Source: Streptomyces sp. 549
Lineage (GTDB): Bacteria > Actinomycetota > Actinomycetes > Streptomycetales > Streptomycetaceae
Assembly (NCBI RefSeq): GCF_030124175.1
Contig: NZ_JASKMT010000036.1
Location: 1 to 43,368 of the forward strand
Direction: 5' to 3'
Length of the DNA: 43,368 nt
The notes below the pieces were generated by a model. It worked only from the letters and a program-made list of their open reading frames with translations, had not been told where the DNA came from and did not search any database. A program made the position numbers and the translations under genes. Positions 17,232-24,727 of this stretch are shown here, piece by piece (within the stretch, counting starts at the first letter, position 1; every line of letters starts with the position of its first letter).

Positions 17232-18680
17232 GTGCCGGTGACGTCTCTCCCGCTGCGCAAGGGCGCCAACCTGCCCGTTCCCGTTCCCGCCGTCCGGGCG
17301 CGTCTGACCTGGACGGCGGCCCCCGGCGCACCGGACGTGGACGCGTCGGCGCTGCTGCTGGCCGGTGACGGACGGGTGCGCTCCGACGGGGACTTCGTCT
17401 TCTACAACCAGCCCCGGCACGCCTCCGGGGCGGTGCGGCACGAGGGCAAGGACACCGGCGGAGCCTCTGCCGGAACGGCCGGCGACACGGTCGCGGTGGA
17501 CCTCGCCCGGCTGGAGCCGGGCATCGAGCGGGTGGTGCTGTGCGCGTCCGCCGACGGCGGCACCTTCGGCCAGGTCCCCGGCCTGCGGCTGGCGTTGCTG
17601 GACGCGGCGGCGGGCACGGAGATCGCCCACTTCGACATGACCGCCACCACCGAGACGGCGTTCGTCGGCGGTGAGCTGTACCTGCGGGCCGGGCAGTGGA
17701 AGTTCCGCGCGGTCGGGCAGGGCTACGCCTCCGGGCTGGCCGGGCTGGCCGGCGACTTCGGCATCAGCGTCGACGAGGAACCGGCCCACGCCGCCCCCAC
17801 CATCCCCGCCGTCCCGGCCGCCCCCACCATCCCCGCCGTCCCGCAGGCACCACCGCCCGCCCAGCCCCAGCCCCAGCCCCAGCCCCAGGCGCCCGCCCCT
17901 GGCGGGGTGCGGTGGGCGAAGGGGGAGGAGGACCTGCCGGTGGACATGCGCAAGCGCCTGTCGCTGCGCAAGGAGCAGGTCGCGGTGAGCCTGCGCAAGC
18001 ACGGTGCGGCCGGTGCGACGGCCCGGGTCCTGCTGGTACTGGACGCGTCCGGGTCGATGGCGCCGCTGTACGCGAAGGGCGTGGTGACGGACGTCGTCGA
18101 GCGCATGGCGGCGGTCGCCGCGCAGCTCGACGACGACGGCGAGATGCAGGCGTGGACGTTCGCCTCGCACCCCGCCCGGCTGCCCGACCTGCGGTTGGGC
18201 GAGCTGCCCGACTGGTTGCGGCTGCACGTCAGGGTGGGCCAGATGAGCCTGTTCGGACGGCCCAAGAAGGCGAAGCGCGGACTGGCCGAGGGCCAGGTGG
18301 ACATGCGCACGGTCGGCATCCAGAACGAGGAGCAGAAGGTCATCGCCGAGGTGCGCGCCTTCGTGCGGGACCACCCGGCGTCCGACCCGACGCTGGTGCT
18401 GTTCTTCTCCGACGGCGGCGTCTACCGCAACGCGGAGATCGAGCGGGAGTTGCGCGCGGCCGTCGAGGAGCCGGTCTTCTGGCAGTTCGTCGGGCTCGGC
18501 CGAGCCGACTACGGCGTGCTGGAGAAGTTCGACACGCTGCCCGGCCGCCGCGTCGACAACGTGGGCTTCTTCGCGGCGGACGACATCGGTTCGCTGTCCG
18601 ACCCGGAGCTGTACGACCGGCTGCTGTCGGAGTTCCCGTCCTGGCTCACCGCGGCCCGCGCGGCCGGCATCCTGCGCTGA
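17232..18680 (+). CDS. TerD-domain / von Willebrand factor A fusion protein
   Basis: A 482-residue cytoplasmic protein. Residues 3-180 form a TerD-like Ca-binding stress domain (PLRKGANLPVP, DFVFYNQP, DTVAVDLARLEPGI). Next is a proline-rich linker of near repeats (APTIPAVP twice, then PQ dipeptides) encoded by tandem DNA repeats. The vWA domain (about 260-480) has the metal-ion-dependent adhesion site DASGSM and FFSDGG. TerD/vWA proteins belong to tellurite/chemical stress systems (TerY/TerF-like), but no other ter genes are visible, so it is an orphan. The start may be GTG 17232 or GTG 17238; the second gives MTSLPLRKGANL, closer to TerD N-termini. Neither has a clear ribosome binding site. 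Confidence 0.85.
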   Translation: MPVTSLPLRKGANLPVPVPAVRARLTWTAAPGAPDVDASALLLAGDGRVRSDGDFVFYNQPRHASGAVRHEGKDTGGASAGTAGDTVAVDLARLEPGIERVVLCASADGGTFGQVPGLRLALLDAAAGTEIAHFDMTATTETAFVGGELYLRAGQWKFRAVGQGYASGLAGLAGDFGISVDEEPAHAAPTIPAVPAAPTIPAVPQAPPPAQPQPQPQPQAPAPGGVRWAKGEEDLPVDMRKRLSLRKEQVAVSLRKHGAAGATARVLLVLDASGSMAPLYAKGVVTDVVERMAAVAAQLDDDGEMQAWTFASHPARLPDLRLGELPDWLRLHVRVGQMSLFGRPKKAKRGLAEGQVDMRTVGIQNEEQKVIAEVRAFVRDHPASDPTLVLFFSDGGVYRNAEIERELRAAVEEPVFWQFVGLGRADYGVLEKFDTLPGRRVDNVGFFAADDIGSLSDPELYDRLLSEFPSWLTAARAAGILR

Positions 18681-18686
18681 CTCCTC

Positions 18687-18724
18687 GCCCCCGGGCGGGA
18701 CTGCTCGGCGGGGTTGCCGGGGGC
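18687..18724. terminator. Possible bidirectional terminator between convergent genes
   Basis: The 8-bp arms at 18687-18694 and 18717-18724 are reverse complements (GCCCCCGG/CCGGGGGC) around a GC-rich 22-base loop. The hairpin lies between the convergent stops of the TerD-vWA gene and the Asp23-like gene. Confidence 0.35.
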
Positions 18725-18741
18725 CTGCCCTGCGGGGCTGC

Positions 18742-19137
18742 TCAGACCACGCCGGTGACGATGACGCTCACCCGCACCCGCGGCACCCGGCCGCCCGGCA
18801 GGTGCGCGGTGTCGGCGGGCAGGTCTGCGGTGACGGCGGCCTCCACGGCGCCGCGCACCGCGCGGGACACGTCGAGCACGCGGGTGCCGCGGTGCACGGC
18901 GAGCCGCACGTCCACCTCCGCCTCCCACGCGTCGCCGGACCCGGTGCGGTGCACCCGCACCGCCGGTGCGGCGCCGCCGGGGGAACCGCTGCCGCCCGCC
19001 AGCCGCGAGGTGGCGCGCAGCACCGTCGCCAGGTCCGAGCGGAGGAAGGCGACGCCCGGGGTGCGGCGGGCCGCTTCCGCGGCCGTCTCGGTGAGGCGGT
19101 CGCGCACCTCGCGCAGCTGCTGGTCCGTCACCCTCAT
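18742..19137 (-). CDS. Asp23/Gls24-like small protein
   Basis: A 131-residue protein. The second half (about 70-131) has the alternating beta/helix pattern of the Asp23/Gls24 (alkaline shock) fold: EAEVDVRLAV, a helix VSRAVRGAVEAAV, then VPRVRVSVIVTGVV. The first half is a helical lead with an Arg/Thr-rich stretch. It overlaps the anti-sigma gene by 4 bp and is the last gene of a sigma/anti-sigma/Asp23 operon. A role in envelope stress is inferred from context; the fold call is from pattern only. Confidence 0.65.
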   Translation of the reverse strand: MRVTDQQLREVRDRLTETAAEAARRTPGVAFLRSDLATVLRATSRLAGGSGSPGGAAPAVRVHRTGSGDAWEAEVDVRLAVHRGTRVLDVSRAVRGAVEAAVTADLPADTAHLPGGRVPRVRVSVIVTGVV

Positions 19138-19844
19138 GCGTCCTCCGGCCCGTCGAGCAGATCGATGACCACCACGTCCACGGCGCCGACCTCCATGCCG
19201 AGGGTGTCCTGCGCGGCACCGCGCACCCGGTCGCGGACGGCTTCGGCGATCAGCGGCACCGGCCGCGCGGGGTCCAGCGGCGCCGACACCTCCAGGCGCA
19301 CCCTGACCGGTTCGCGCGGCAGCCGTCCGCCGGGCATCAGGTACAGCCGCCCCGGGGCGTCCATCGGGGTGACCCGGCAGCTGCCGGCCTGCACTCCGGG
19401 GACCTCTTCCGCGGCGGCGCGGAACGTCCGGGAGGCGGCGGTCTCGACGATCCAGGCGTCGTCCGCATCGGTCCCCAGCGGCACGGCCGGTCCGGGCCGC
19501 AGTTCGGTGCGGACGATGTCCATCACCCGGGCGGTGATGCGGGCCGAGACGCCGTCCGTCTCCTCGGCCGCCGTCAGCTGCTCGGCGGCGATCTCCTGCC
19601 GTACGAAGCCGTCCAGCAGCCGCAGTTCGCCCAGCGCGGCCGTGCAGTGCGGGCAGCTCGCCGAGTGCGGGTCGGTGGACGCCTCGGGACCGTTCTCCCA
19701 GACCTCGTCCAGGCTCCGACCGCAGGGCAGCATCTCGGTGTCGTCCTGCGGTCCGCTGTCCTGCGGTCCGCTGTCCTGCGGTTCGCTGTCCTGCGGTTCG
19801 CTGTGCTGCGGTTCGTCCCGCCGGGGGTCGGGGGTCGCGCTCAT
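19134..19844 (-). CDS. Zinc-finger anti-sigma factor with Asp23-like C-terminal region
   Basis: A 236-residue protein. It starts at the ATG that overlaps the sigma factor stop (ATGA), so the two are translationally coupled. Residues 7-31 contain QDSGP/QDSEP pentapeptide repeats. A zinc-associated anti-sigma motif H-x3-C-x2-C (DPHSASCPHC) follows at about 54-63. The C-terminal part (about 150-236) has an Asp23-like pattern: PVRVRLEVSAPL, then a helix, then VGAVDVVVIDLL. No transmembrane helix is present, so it would be a cytoplasmic anti-sigma factor possibly tethered through Asp23-type partners. It probably restrains the adjacent ECF sigma factor. Confidence 0.75.
   Translation of the reverse strand: MSATPDPRRDEPQHSEPQDSEPQDSGPQDSGPQDDTEMLPCGRSLDEVWENGPEASTDPHSASCPHCTAALGELRLLDGFVRQEIAAEQLTAAEETDGVSARITARVMDIVRTELRPGPAVPLGTDADDAWIVETAASRTFRAAAEEVPGVQAGSCRVTPMDAPGRLYLMPGGRLPREPVRVRLEVSAPLDPARPVPLIAEAVRDRVRGAAQDTLGMEVGAVDVVVIDLLDGPEDA
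19746..19820 (-). repeat. Five 15-bp tandem repeats inside the anti-sigma gene
   Basis: Five units of 15 bases (CTGCGGTCCGCTGTC and variants, the last partly diverged) encode the QDSGP/QDSEP/QHSEP repeats. The unit length keeps the frame, so copy number can change without breaking the protein. Confidence 0.85.
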
Positions 19845-20431
19845 CGCCATGCGCTCATCGCCTCCGTCAGGTAGCGCCGTACGCGGAAGATCCTGCCTCT
19901 GACCGCCTGCTCGCTGATGCCGACGACGCCCGCGATCTCGCGGTAGCCCAGCCCGTGCAGCTCCCTCAGCACCCAGCATGCCCGCTGCTCGGGGCTGAGC
20001 TGGGCGAGCGCCTGGGTGAGGTCCTTCACCGCCGCGGTGGTCTCGGCGGCGCGGGCGGGGGAGGAGCGGTACTCGGGCGCGCTGGGCTCGCCGAGCACGT
20101 CGAGTTGCTCGGTGGGCCGTCTGGCGCGCAGCAGGTTGAGGCAGCGGTTCGTCACGATGCGGTACATCCAGGTCAGGAACGCGGAGTCGCCGCGGAACTC
20201 AGGCAGCCGCCGCCAGGCGCTGACGAACGCGTCCTGCACGGCGTCCTCGGCGTCGGCGCGGCTGCCCAGCATGCGTGTGCCGAGGCTGATCAGCACCGGG
20301 CTGTGGCGCCGGACGAGGACTTCGAAGGCCTCCTCGTCGCCTTCGCCCGCCCGGACGGCCAGCAGGGCGTCGCCCAGCTCCGGCTGCGCGACCGGCCCGG
20401 TGGCCACCGGTGCCTCATCGTCCTCCGGCAC
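19841..20431 (-). CDS. ECF-type RNA polymerase sigma factor (sigma-70 family)
   Basis: A 196-residue sigma factor. Region 2 (about 40-105) includes GSRADAEDAVQDAFVSAW and TWMYRIVTNRCLNLL for core binding and -10 recognition. Region 4 (about 135-190) has LSPEQRACWVLRELHG and the helix-turn-helix LGYREIAGVVGISEQAVRGRIFRVR for -35 recognition. The GTG start follows AGGAG. It is coupled to its anti-sigma factor and divergent from an Asp23 operon, the likely regulon core. Autoregulation is probable but no promoter consensus was assigned. Confidence 0.92.
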   Translation of the reverse strand: MPEDDEAPVATGPVAQPELGDALLAVRAGEGDEEAFEVLVRRHSPVLISLGTRMLGSRADAEDAVQDAFVSAWRRLPEFRGDSAFLTWMYRIVTNRCLNLLRARRPTEQLDVLGEPSAPEYRSSPARAAETTAAVKDLTQALAQLSPEQRACWVLRELHGLGYREIAGVVGISEQAVRGRIFRVRRYLTEAMSAWR

Positions 20432-20848
20432 GTGCCCGCTCCTCTCCTGTCACGTTTCCCACCGTGTCCTCCCGGTCGCAGCCGCGGCGAAACCCTCCGC
20501 CCGCCGCCGCTGCCGCGCGTTCGACACGGCCGCCCGCCCATCATCACGCCTGCGGACGCGATTCACCGCCGGTGGGGCGCGGACGCGCCGAGCGAGGTCC
20601 GGTCCGGGAAGGCCGCTCCGAGGAATCCGAGGAATCCGAACAAGTTGCCAGGACGGCGTGACGGATGCGGCTCTGCCGGGTCCAAGTCTTCACCGAGCAC
20701 GAGTCACCCGCTCGTTCCGGGGGAAACCCGGGCAGGAGCACCTGAAGGGGCCCGGAAACGGGACGGGCGGTACCGCACCCGGCGGGACCGGGCAGGGGGA
20801 ACGAGTGGTGGGGACAGACCTCACCCGAATGCGACAGGAGAATCTGCC
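20432..20848. promoter_or_regulatory. Divergent promoter region, sigma factor / Asp23 operon
   Basis: About 417 bases without a supportable gene, between the divergent sigma factor and Asp23 starts. It should hold both promoters. A short direct repeat (GAGGAATCC twice, near 20620-20640) is visible. AGGAG just before 20849 is the Asp23 ribosome binding site. Confidence 0.5.
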
Positions 20849-21391
20849 ATGGCCATGAAGCCGGCTACCGCGACCGCACCGCAGAGCGCCAGCGCACCGC
20901 AGGGGGTCGTCGCGCCGAAGACCGCGAGCGAGCAGGTGCCGGAGACCCGGACGCGCGCGGTCGGCACCACGACCGTGCACGTCGACTCCTCCGGCGCGCA
21001 GGGTGCGTCGCGCGGCAAGACCTCGATCGCCGACAGCGTCGTGGAGAAGATCGCCGGCATGGCGGCCCGCGAGGTGCCGGGCGTGTTCGCGCTCGGCGGC
21101 GGCCTGGCACGCACGCTGGGCGCCGTCCGGGACCGGGTGCCGGGTGGCCGCCCCAACGTGACGCGCGGCGTCAAGGTCGAGGTCGGGGAGCGGCAGACCG
21201 CCCTCGACCTGGACATCGTCGTCGAGTACGGCGTGCCGATCCCGGACGTGGCGCACGACGTGCGGGAGAACGTGATCGCCGCGGTCGAGCGCATGACGGG
21301 CCTGGAGGTCGTCGAGGTCAACATCGCCGTCAACGACGTGCAGCTCCCGGACGACGAGCCCGAGGCGCTCGCCGAGTCCCGGGTGGAGTGA
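20849..21391 (+). CDS. Asp23/Gls24 family envelope stress response protein
   Basis: A 180-residue protein. A disordered Ala/Pro/Thr-rich N-terminus (1-55) precedes a full Asp23 domain (about 58-170): KTSIADSVVEKIAGMAARE, GVFALGGG, GVKVEVGERQTALDLDIVVEYG, and EVVEVNIAVNDVQL. Asp23 proteins form abundant membrane-associated assemblies under alkaline/envelope stress and are anchored by small membrane proteins, one of which may be the next gene. The ATG is set by AGGAG eight bases upstream; a second in-frame ATG lies two codons later. Confidence 0.92.
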   Translation: MAMKPATATAPQSASAPQGVVAPKTASEQVPETRTRAVGTTTVHVDSSGAQGASRGKTSIADSVVEKIAGMAAREVPGVFALGGGLARTLGAVRDRVPGGRPNVTRGVKVEVGERQTALDLDIVVEYGVPIPDVAHDVRENVIAAVERMTGLEVVEVNIAVNDVQLPDDEPEALAESRVE

Positions 21392-21544
21392 CGTACCTCC
21401 GGGTGGCGACGCCCCGGTGGGAACGGCCGGCCTGCCCGGAGCCGGGCAGGCCGGTGCCGCGGTGGGCTGATGCCGCGGTGGGCCGGGTGGAGGCAGGGCA
21501 GTCAGGGCGTCGGCGAGCGGCGCTGGGAGCACGAGAGGTGAGCG

Positions 21545-21730
21545 GTGAGCAGGTCCGTCGTGGGGCTGATGGTCGGCATGGCACTCGGCTTCGCCGGCTG
21601 GTTCGGCGGCCTTGCCGCCTTCCTGCTGGTCGGGGCGCTGGGTGCGCTCGGCTGGCTGGCGGGGCGTGCGGCGGACAGTGACACCGAACCCGCGCAGTGG
21701 CTCCGGTCGTTCGCGAGGAGCAGGCAGTGA
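21545..21730 (+). CDS. Small membrane protein (DUF2273-like)
   Basis: 61 residues, nearly all hydrophobic from 4 to 41, forming two transmembrane helices (GLMVGMALGFAGWFGGLAAF and LLVGALGALGWLAG) followed by a charged tail. Small two-helix proteins of this kind accompany Asp23 genes as membrane anchors. The GTG start follows GAGAGG. Its stop overlaps the next frame by 4 bp (GTGA). Confidence 0.75.
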   Translation: MSRSVVGLMVGMALGFAGWFGGLAAFLLVGALGALGWLAGRAADSDTEPAQWLRSFARSRQ

Positions 21731-22247
21731 CACGCCGAGGGCAGGCGGCGCCGCGTGACGAGTCGGCGGCGCCGCGCGAAGAGCAGTCAGCACACGGCAG
21801 CGGGCAGGCACATGGCGCCGCCCCGGCACGTGACGCCGCCGCCCCGGCACGTGGCGCCGCCGACCGGGCAGGTGACGCCACCGGGCAGGCTGGGGACGGC
21901 ACTGACAGCACCTCGCACCCGGTCCCCGGCGGGGAGCGCGGCGCCACCCGGATCTCTGAGCACGCCCACCAGCGCGTCGCGGCAGGCGCGGCGGGGGAGG
22001 CGCTGCGCCGGGCGGTGCCCGGTGCGCCGACCGGGCTGCCCCGGGCGGCCGTCCGCATACGGCGGGGCGGCACCCGCATCAAGATCGGAGTGGTACTGCC
22101 CTGCCCGAGCGACCTGGGCGCACCTGCATGCGGCTGAGAGGTGCCGTCGCCGCGCGCTCGGCGGAGCTGACCGGCACACCCGTGCTCGACGTGCAGGTCA
22201 CCGTGGACGGCCTGACCCCCGCACCCGCCGACGGGGAGCAGCGGTGA
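21727..22247 (+). pseudogene. Asp23-like gene broken by a frameshift
   Basis: From GTG 21727 the frame gives a 136-residue protein: an Ala/Arg/Gly-rich lead and then an Asp23-like start (ATRISEHAHQRVAAGAAGEALRR, IRRGGTRIKIGVVLPCPSDLG) that stops at 22137. The rest of the domain continues in the +1-shifted frame (MRLRGAVAARSAELTG, VLDVQVTVDGLTP) up to TGA 22245-22247. Adding one base near 22121-22124 joins the two parts into a normal Asp23 domain, and both overlaps with neighbouring genes (21727 and 22244) are then kept. It is either a true recent pseudogene or a sequencing error. Confidence 0.7.
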
Positions 22248-22525
22248 GCGGCGCGTCGGCGGCCGCGCGCGCCACACGTCCCTGGTCGGACCGGCGGCTG
22301 CCGGCCGCCCTGGTGCCGGTCGCCGCGACGGCGGCAGCGGCGGTACAGGCCGACGCGGTGGCCGCCCTGGCGCACGCCCGCGCCGCCACCGGCCGCCCCG
22401 GGTTGCGACTGCGCTGCGGTTCCGCGTCGTCCGGCACCACGACCGGCACCACGACCGGCACCACGACCGGCACCGGGGTCGGCGTCACGTCCGGCACTAC
22501 GTTCGGCACCACCCGGGGCACCTGA
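22244..22525 (+). CDS. Degenerate membrane protein at the end of the Asp23 operon (DUF6286-like start)
   Basis: From GTG 22244, overlapping the preceding stop by 4 bp, 93 residues. The first 45 (RPWSDRRLPAALVPVAATAAAA...ADAVAALAHARAATGRPG) resemble the first helix of a membrane protein often found at this place in Streptomyces Asp23 operons. The family normally continues for 100 or more residues, but here the frame runs into Gly-Thr-Thr-Thr repeats and stops. The helix lacks strongly hydrophobic residues. Probably a decayed gene; function doubtful. Confidence 0.4.
   Translation: MSGASAAARATRPWSDRRLPAALVPVAATAAAAVQADAVAALAHARAATGRPGLRLRCGSASSGTTTGTTTGTTTGTGVGVTSGTTFGTTRGT
22433..22522 (+). 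repeat. 12-bp tandem repeat array
   Basis: Seven 12-base units from 22433 to 22516 plus a half unit. The first three are identical (GGCACCACGACC) and the later ones have diverged. In frame they encode GTTT, GTGV, GVTS and GTTF. The array replaces the expected C-terminus of the preceding gene. Confidence 0.9.
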
Positions 22526-22964
22526 CGGAACGTCGGCCCGAGCGGCGTACCACTGCCGCCTCCGTCCTCCGCCCCGCTGCCGGATAGCGCCTGGCCCATT
22601 GCCGCGGGCTCATCGCCCCTGGCCCGTCGCCCCGTCGCCCCGCCGTCCCTGGCTCGTCCGGAGTCCGCGCACCCGGTGGCTGGTTCTGGCCGGTTTGCCG
22701 CACGGGTGCGCCGGTCACCCGCAACAACGCCCCGAAGTGCGCGCGGGCGGCTTTCCGGTACTTCTCCGTGGTGGTCAATTTCGGCGTATTGCTGCCGAGT
22801 TGGCATCGATTGGCATGACCTCTGTATGACAGACACATGAAATGCGTACGGGGCTCTTGTGGGATTCCTATGGTTCGGCGAATCTTTCGGCTGACGGCGC
22901 CTGGATGTCATGTCCGCGTCTGTCACTCCCCACATTGGCGCACCACCACGAGAAGGACCTCTCC
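22526..22964 (+). promoter_or_regulatory. Leader/promoter region of the secreted protease
   Basis: About 440 bases with no supportable gene. GC drops from about 22740 onward, as in promoters. TTGGCA at 22800-22805 and again at 22810-22815 forms a direct repeat (TTGGCAT-CGA-TTGGCAT). TATGAC at 22825-22830 lies 19 bases after the first copy and could be a -10. GAAGGA before 22965 is the ribosome binding site. Confidence 0.4.
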
Positions 22965-24539
22965 ATGGCAGTGATGCGTTCCCCCAGACACAGATGGTCA
23001 GCTGCCGCCGTGGCCACCGCCGCGGCCGTCGCCCTCGGACTCGGCTCCGCGATACCCGCGGCAGCCGCAGACGGCCCCGAGGGTGTCATCGACAACGTCG
23101 GCGCCCCCGGCGCGATCAAGGACAGCTACCTCATCACGCTCGACGAGGACGCGGCCGACGCCTCGTCCTCGAAGGGCCGGGCACTTGCCAAGAAGTACGG
23201 CGCCAAGATCAACGTCACCTATGAGGCGGCCCTCAACGGCTACTCGGTGAAGCTGACGGAGAAGCAGGCCAAGAAGTTCGCCGCCGACTCGGCGGTCGAG
23301 TCGGTGGTGCAGGACCAGAAGGTCACCGCGTCCGCGACCCAGACCAACCCGCCCTCGTGGGGCCTGGACCGGATCGACCAGCCCAACCTGCCGCTGAACA
23401 ACAGCTACACCTACCCCGACCAGGCCGGGGCAGGGGTGACGGCGTACATCATCGACACCGGCATCCGGCACAGCCACTCCGACTTCGGCGGCCGCGCCAG
23501 CTTCGGCTTCGACGCCTTCGGCGGCAACGGCAACGACGGCAACGGGCACGGCACACACGTGGCCGGCACGGTCGGCGGCACCGCCTACGGTGTCGCGAAG
23601 AAGACCTCGCTGGTCTCGGTCCGGGTCCTCAACGACCAGGGCTCCGGCACCATCACCGGCGTCGTCGCCGGTGTGGACTGGGTGACGCGGAACGCCAAGA
23701 AGCCGGCCGTGGCCAACATGAGCCTCGGCGGCGGCGCCAACGCCACGCTCGACCAGGCCGTGCGCAACTCGATCGCCTCCGGCGTCACCTACGCGGTGGC
23801 CGCGGGCAACGACAACAGCAACGCCGCCAACTACTCCCCGGCCCGCGTGGCCGAGGCGATCACCGTCGGTTCCACCACCCGCACCGACGCCCGGTCGTCC
23901 TTCTCCAACTACGGCACCATCGTCGACATCTTCGCCCCCGGCTCGGACATCACCGCGCCCTGGATCGGCAGCGACAGTGCCACCCGGACCATCTCCGGCA
24001 CCTCGATGGCGTCCCCGCACGTGGCCGGCGCCGCCGCCCTGCTGCTGGGTGCCAGCCCCTCCGCCACCCCCGCCCAGATCGGCAGCGCGCTGAACTCCGC
24101 GGCCGTCACCGGCAAGGTGACCAACCCCGGCACCGGTTCGCCCAACCGGCTGCTCCAGGTCGGCTCCGGCGGCCCGGGCGACCCCGGTGAGCCCGGCAAC
24201 CGGTTCGAGAACGCCGCCGACTACCCGATCAACGACAACCAGACGACCGAGTCCCCGATCACCGTCAGCGGTGTCTCCGGCAACGCGCCCTCCGCGCTGA
24301 CCGTGGAGGTGGACATCAAGCACACCTACATCGGTGACCTCCAGGTCGACCTGGTCGCCCCGAACGGCACCACCTTCCGCCTGAAGAACTACGGTGACGG
24401 CGGCAGCAGCGACAACATCATCCGCAACTACACCGTCAACGCCTCCTCGGTCGCCGCCAACGGGACCTGGAAGCTGCGGGTGAGCGACAACGCCCGCTAC
24501 GACACCGGTTTCATCGACCGCTGGGCGCTCCAGTTCTGA
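22965..24539 (+). CDS. Secreted subtilisin-like serine protease with I9 propeptide and P domain
   Basis: A 524-residue preproprotein. It has an Arg/His-rich signal peptide with a hydrophobic core, cleaved near A35 (AAAA-D). An I9 inhibitor propeptide (about 45-120: SYLITLDEDAADAS, YEAALNGYSVKLTEKQAKKF) follows. The S8 catalytic domain has D164 (IIDTGI), H195 (GHGTHVAG) and S347 (GTSMASPHVAG). The P/Homo B domain (about 425-524) has IKHTYIGDLQVDLVAPNGT and closes with WALQF. The short Gly/Pro hinge GGPGDPGEPG joins the two. It is an extracellular protease for nutrient acquisition or processing during development. A hairpin terminator follows. Confidence 0.95.
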   Translation: MAVMRSPRHRWSAAAVATAAAVALGLGSAIPAAAADGPEGVIDNVGAPGAIKDSYLITLDEDAADASSSKGRALAKKYGAKINVTYEAALNGYSVKLTEKQAKKFAADSAVESVVQDQKVTASATQTNPPSWGLDRIDQPNLPLNNSYTYPDQAGAGVTAYIIDTGIRHSHSDFGGRASFGFDAFGGNGNDGNGHGTHVAGTVGGTAYGVAKKTSLVSVRVLNDQGSGTITGVVAGVDWVTRNAKKPAVANMSLGGGANATLDQAVRNSIASGVTYAVAAGNDNSNAANYSPARVAEAITVGSTTRTDARSSFSNYGTIVDIFAPGSDITAPWIGSDSATRTISGTSMASPHVAGAAALLLGASPSATPAQIGSALNSAAVTGKVTNPGTGSPNRLLQVGSGGPGDPGEPGNRFENAADYPINDNQTTESPITVSGVSGNAPSALTVEVDIKHTYIGDLQVDLVAPNGTTFRLKNYGDGGSSDNIIRNYTVNASSVAANGTWKLRVSDNARYDTGFIDRWALQF

Positions 24540-24578
24540 GCCCGGCGGGTCGCTGACTCGCTGTGACGTCCCGCGCCG

Positions 24579-24613
24579 ACCCCCGGAGAGCCCCACTGCG
24601 GGCCTCCGGGGGT
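24579..24613 (+). terminator. Terminator of the protease gene
   Basis: The arms ACCCCCGGAG (24579-24588) and CTCCGGGGGT (24604-24613) are perfect reverse complements. An inner GCCC/GGGC pairing closes the loop with a single bulged A. It begins 40 bases after the protease stop. Confidence 0.75.
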
Positions 24614-24727
24614 TGATGCGTGCGTGAGCAGTTACTCATCACTTCGAGTGAATCTTTGGCCGTTCATTGCGGTCCGCCACCCTGGGTTGTCAAGCTGTTG
24701 CTCACCGTCAACCTCCCGGGAGGGCAC

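Noticed and set aside
14360..17269. 969-codon minus-strand open frame over the two-component and methyltransferase genes
   Set aside because: It spans several genes of the opposite strand with a low-complexity Arg/Ser/Pro product and no start signal.
22433..22522. 12-bp repeats as a possible CRISPR array
   Set aside because: Units are contiguous with no spacers and too short; a simple tandem repeat in frame with a coding region.
22497..22838. 113-codon minus-strand frame upstream of the protease (contains TTTEKYRKAARAHFGALLR)
   Set aside because: The stretch looks slightly protein-like but lies in the promoter region, runs into Pro/Arg-rich sequence, and no family is recognised.
24620..24727. 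Longer start for the GntR regulator
   Set aside because: The extra 36 codons have poor GC bias and a TTA codon, while GTG 24728 has a strong GGGAGGG and begins exactly where the family N-terminus does.
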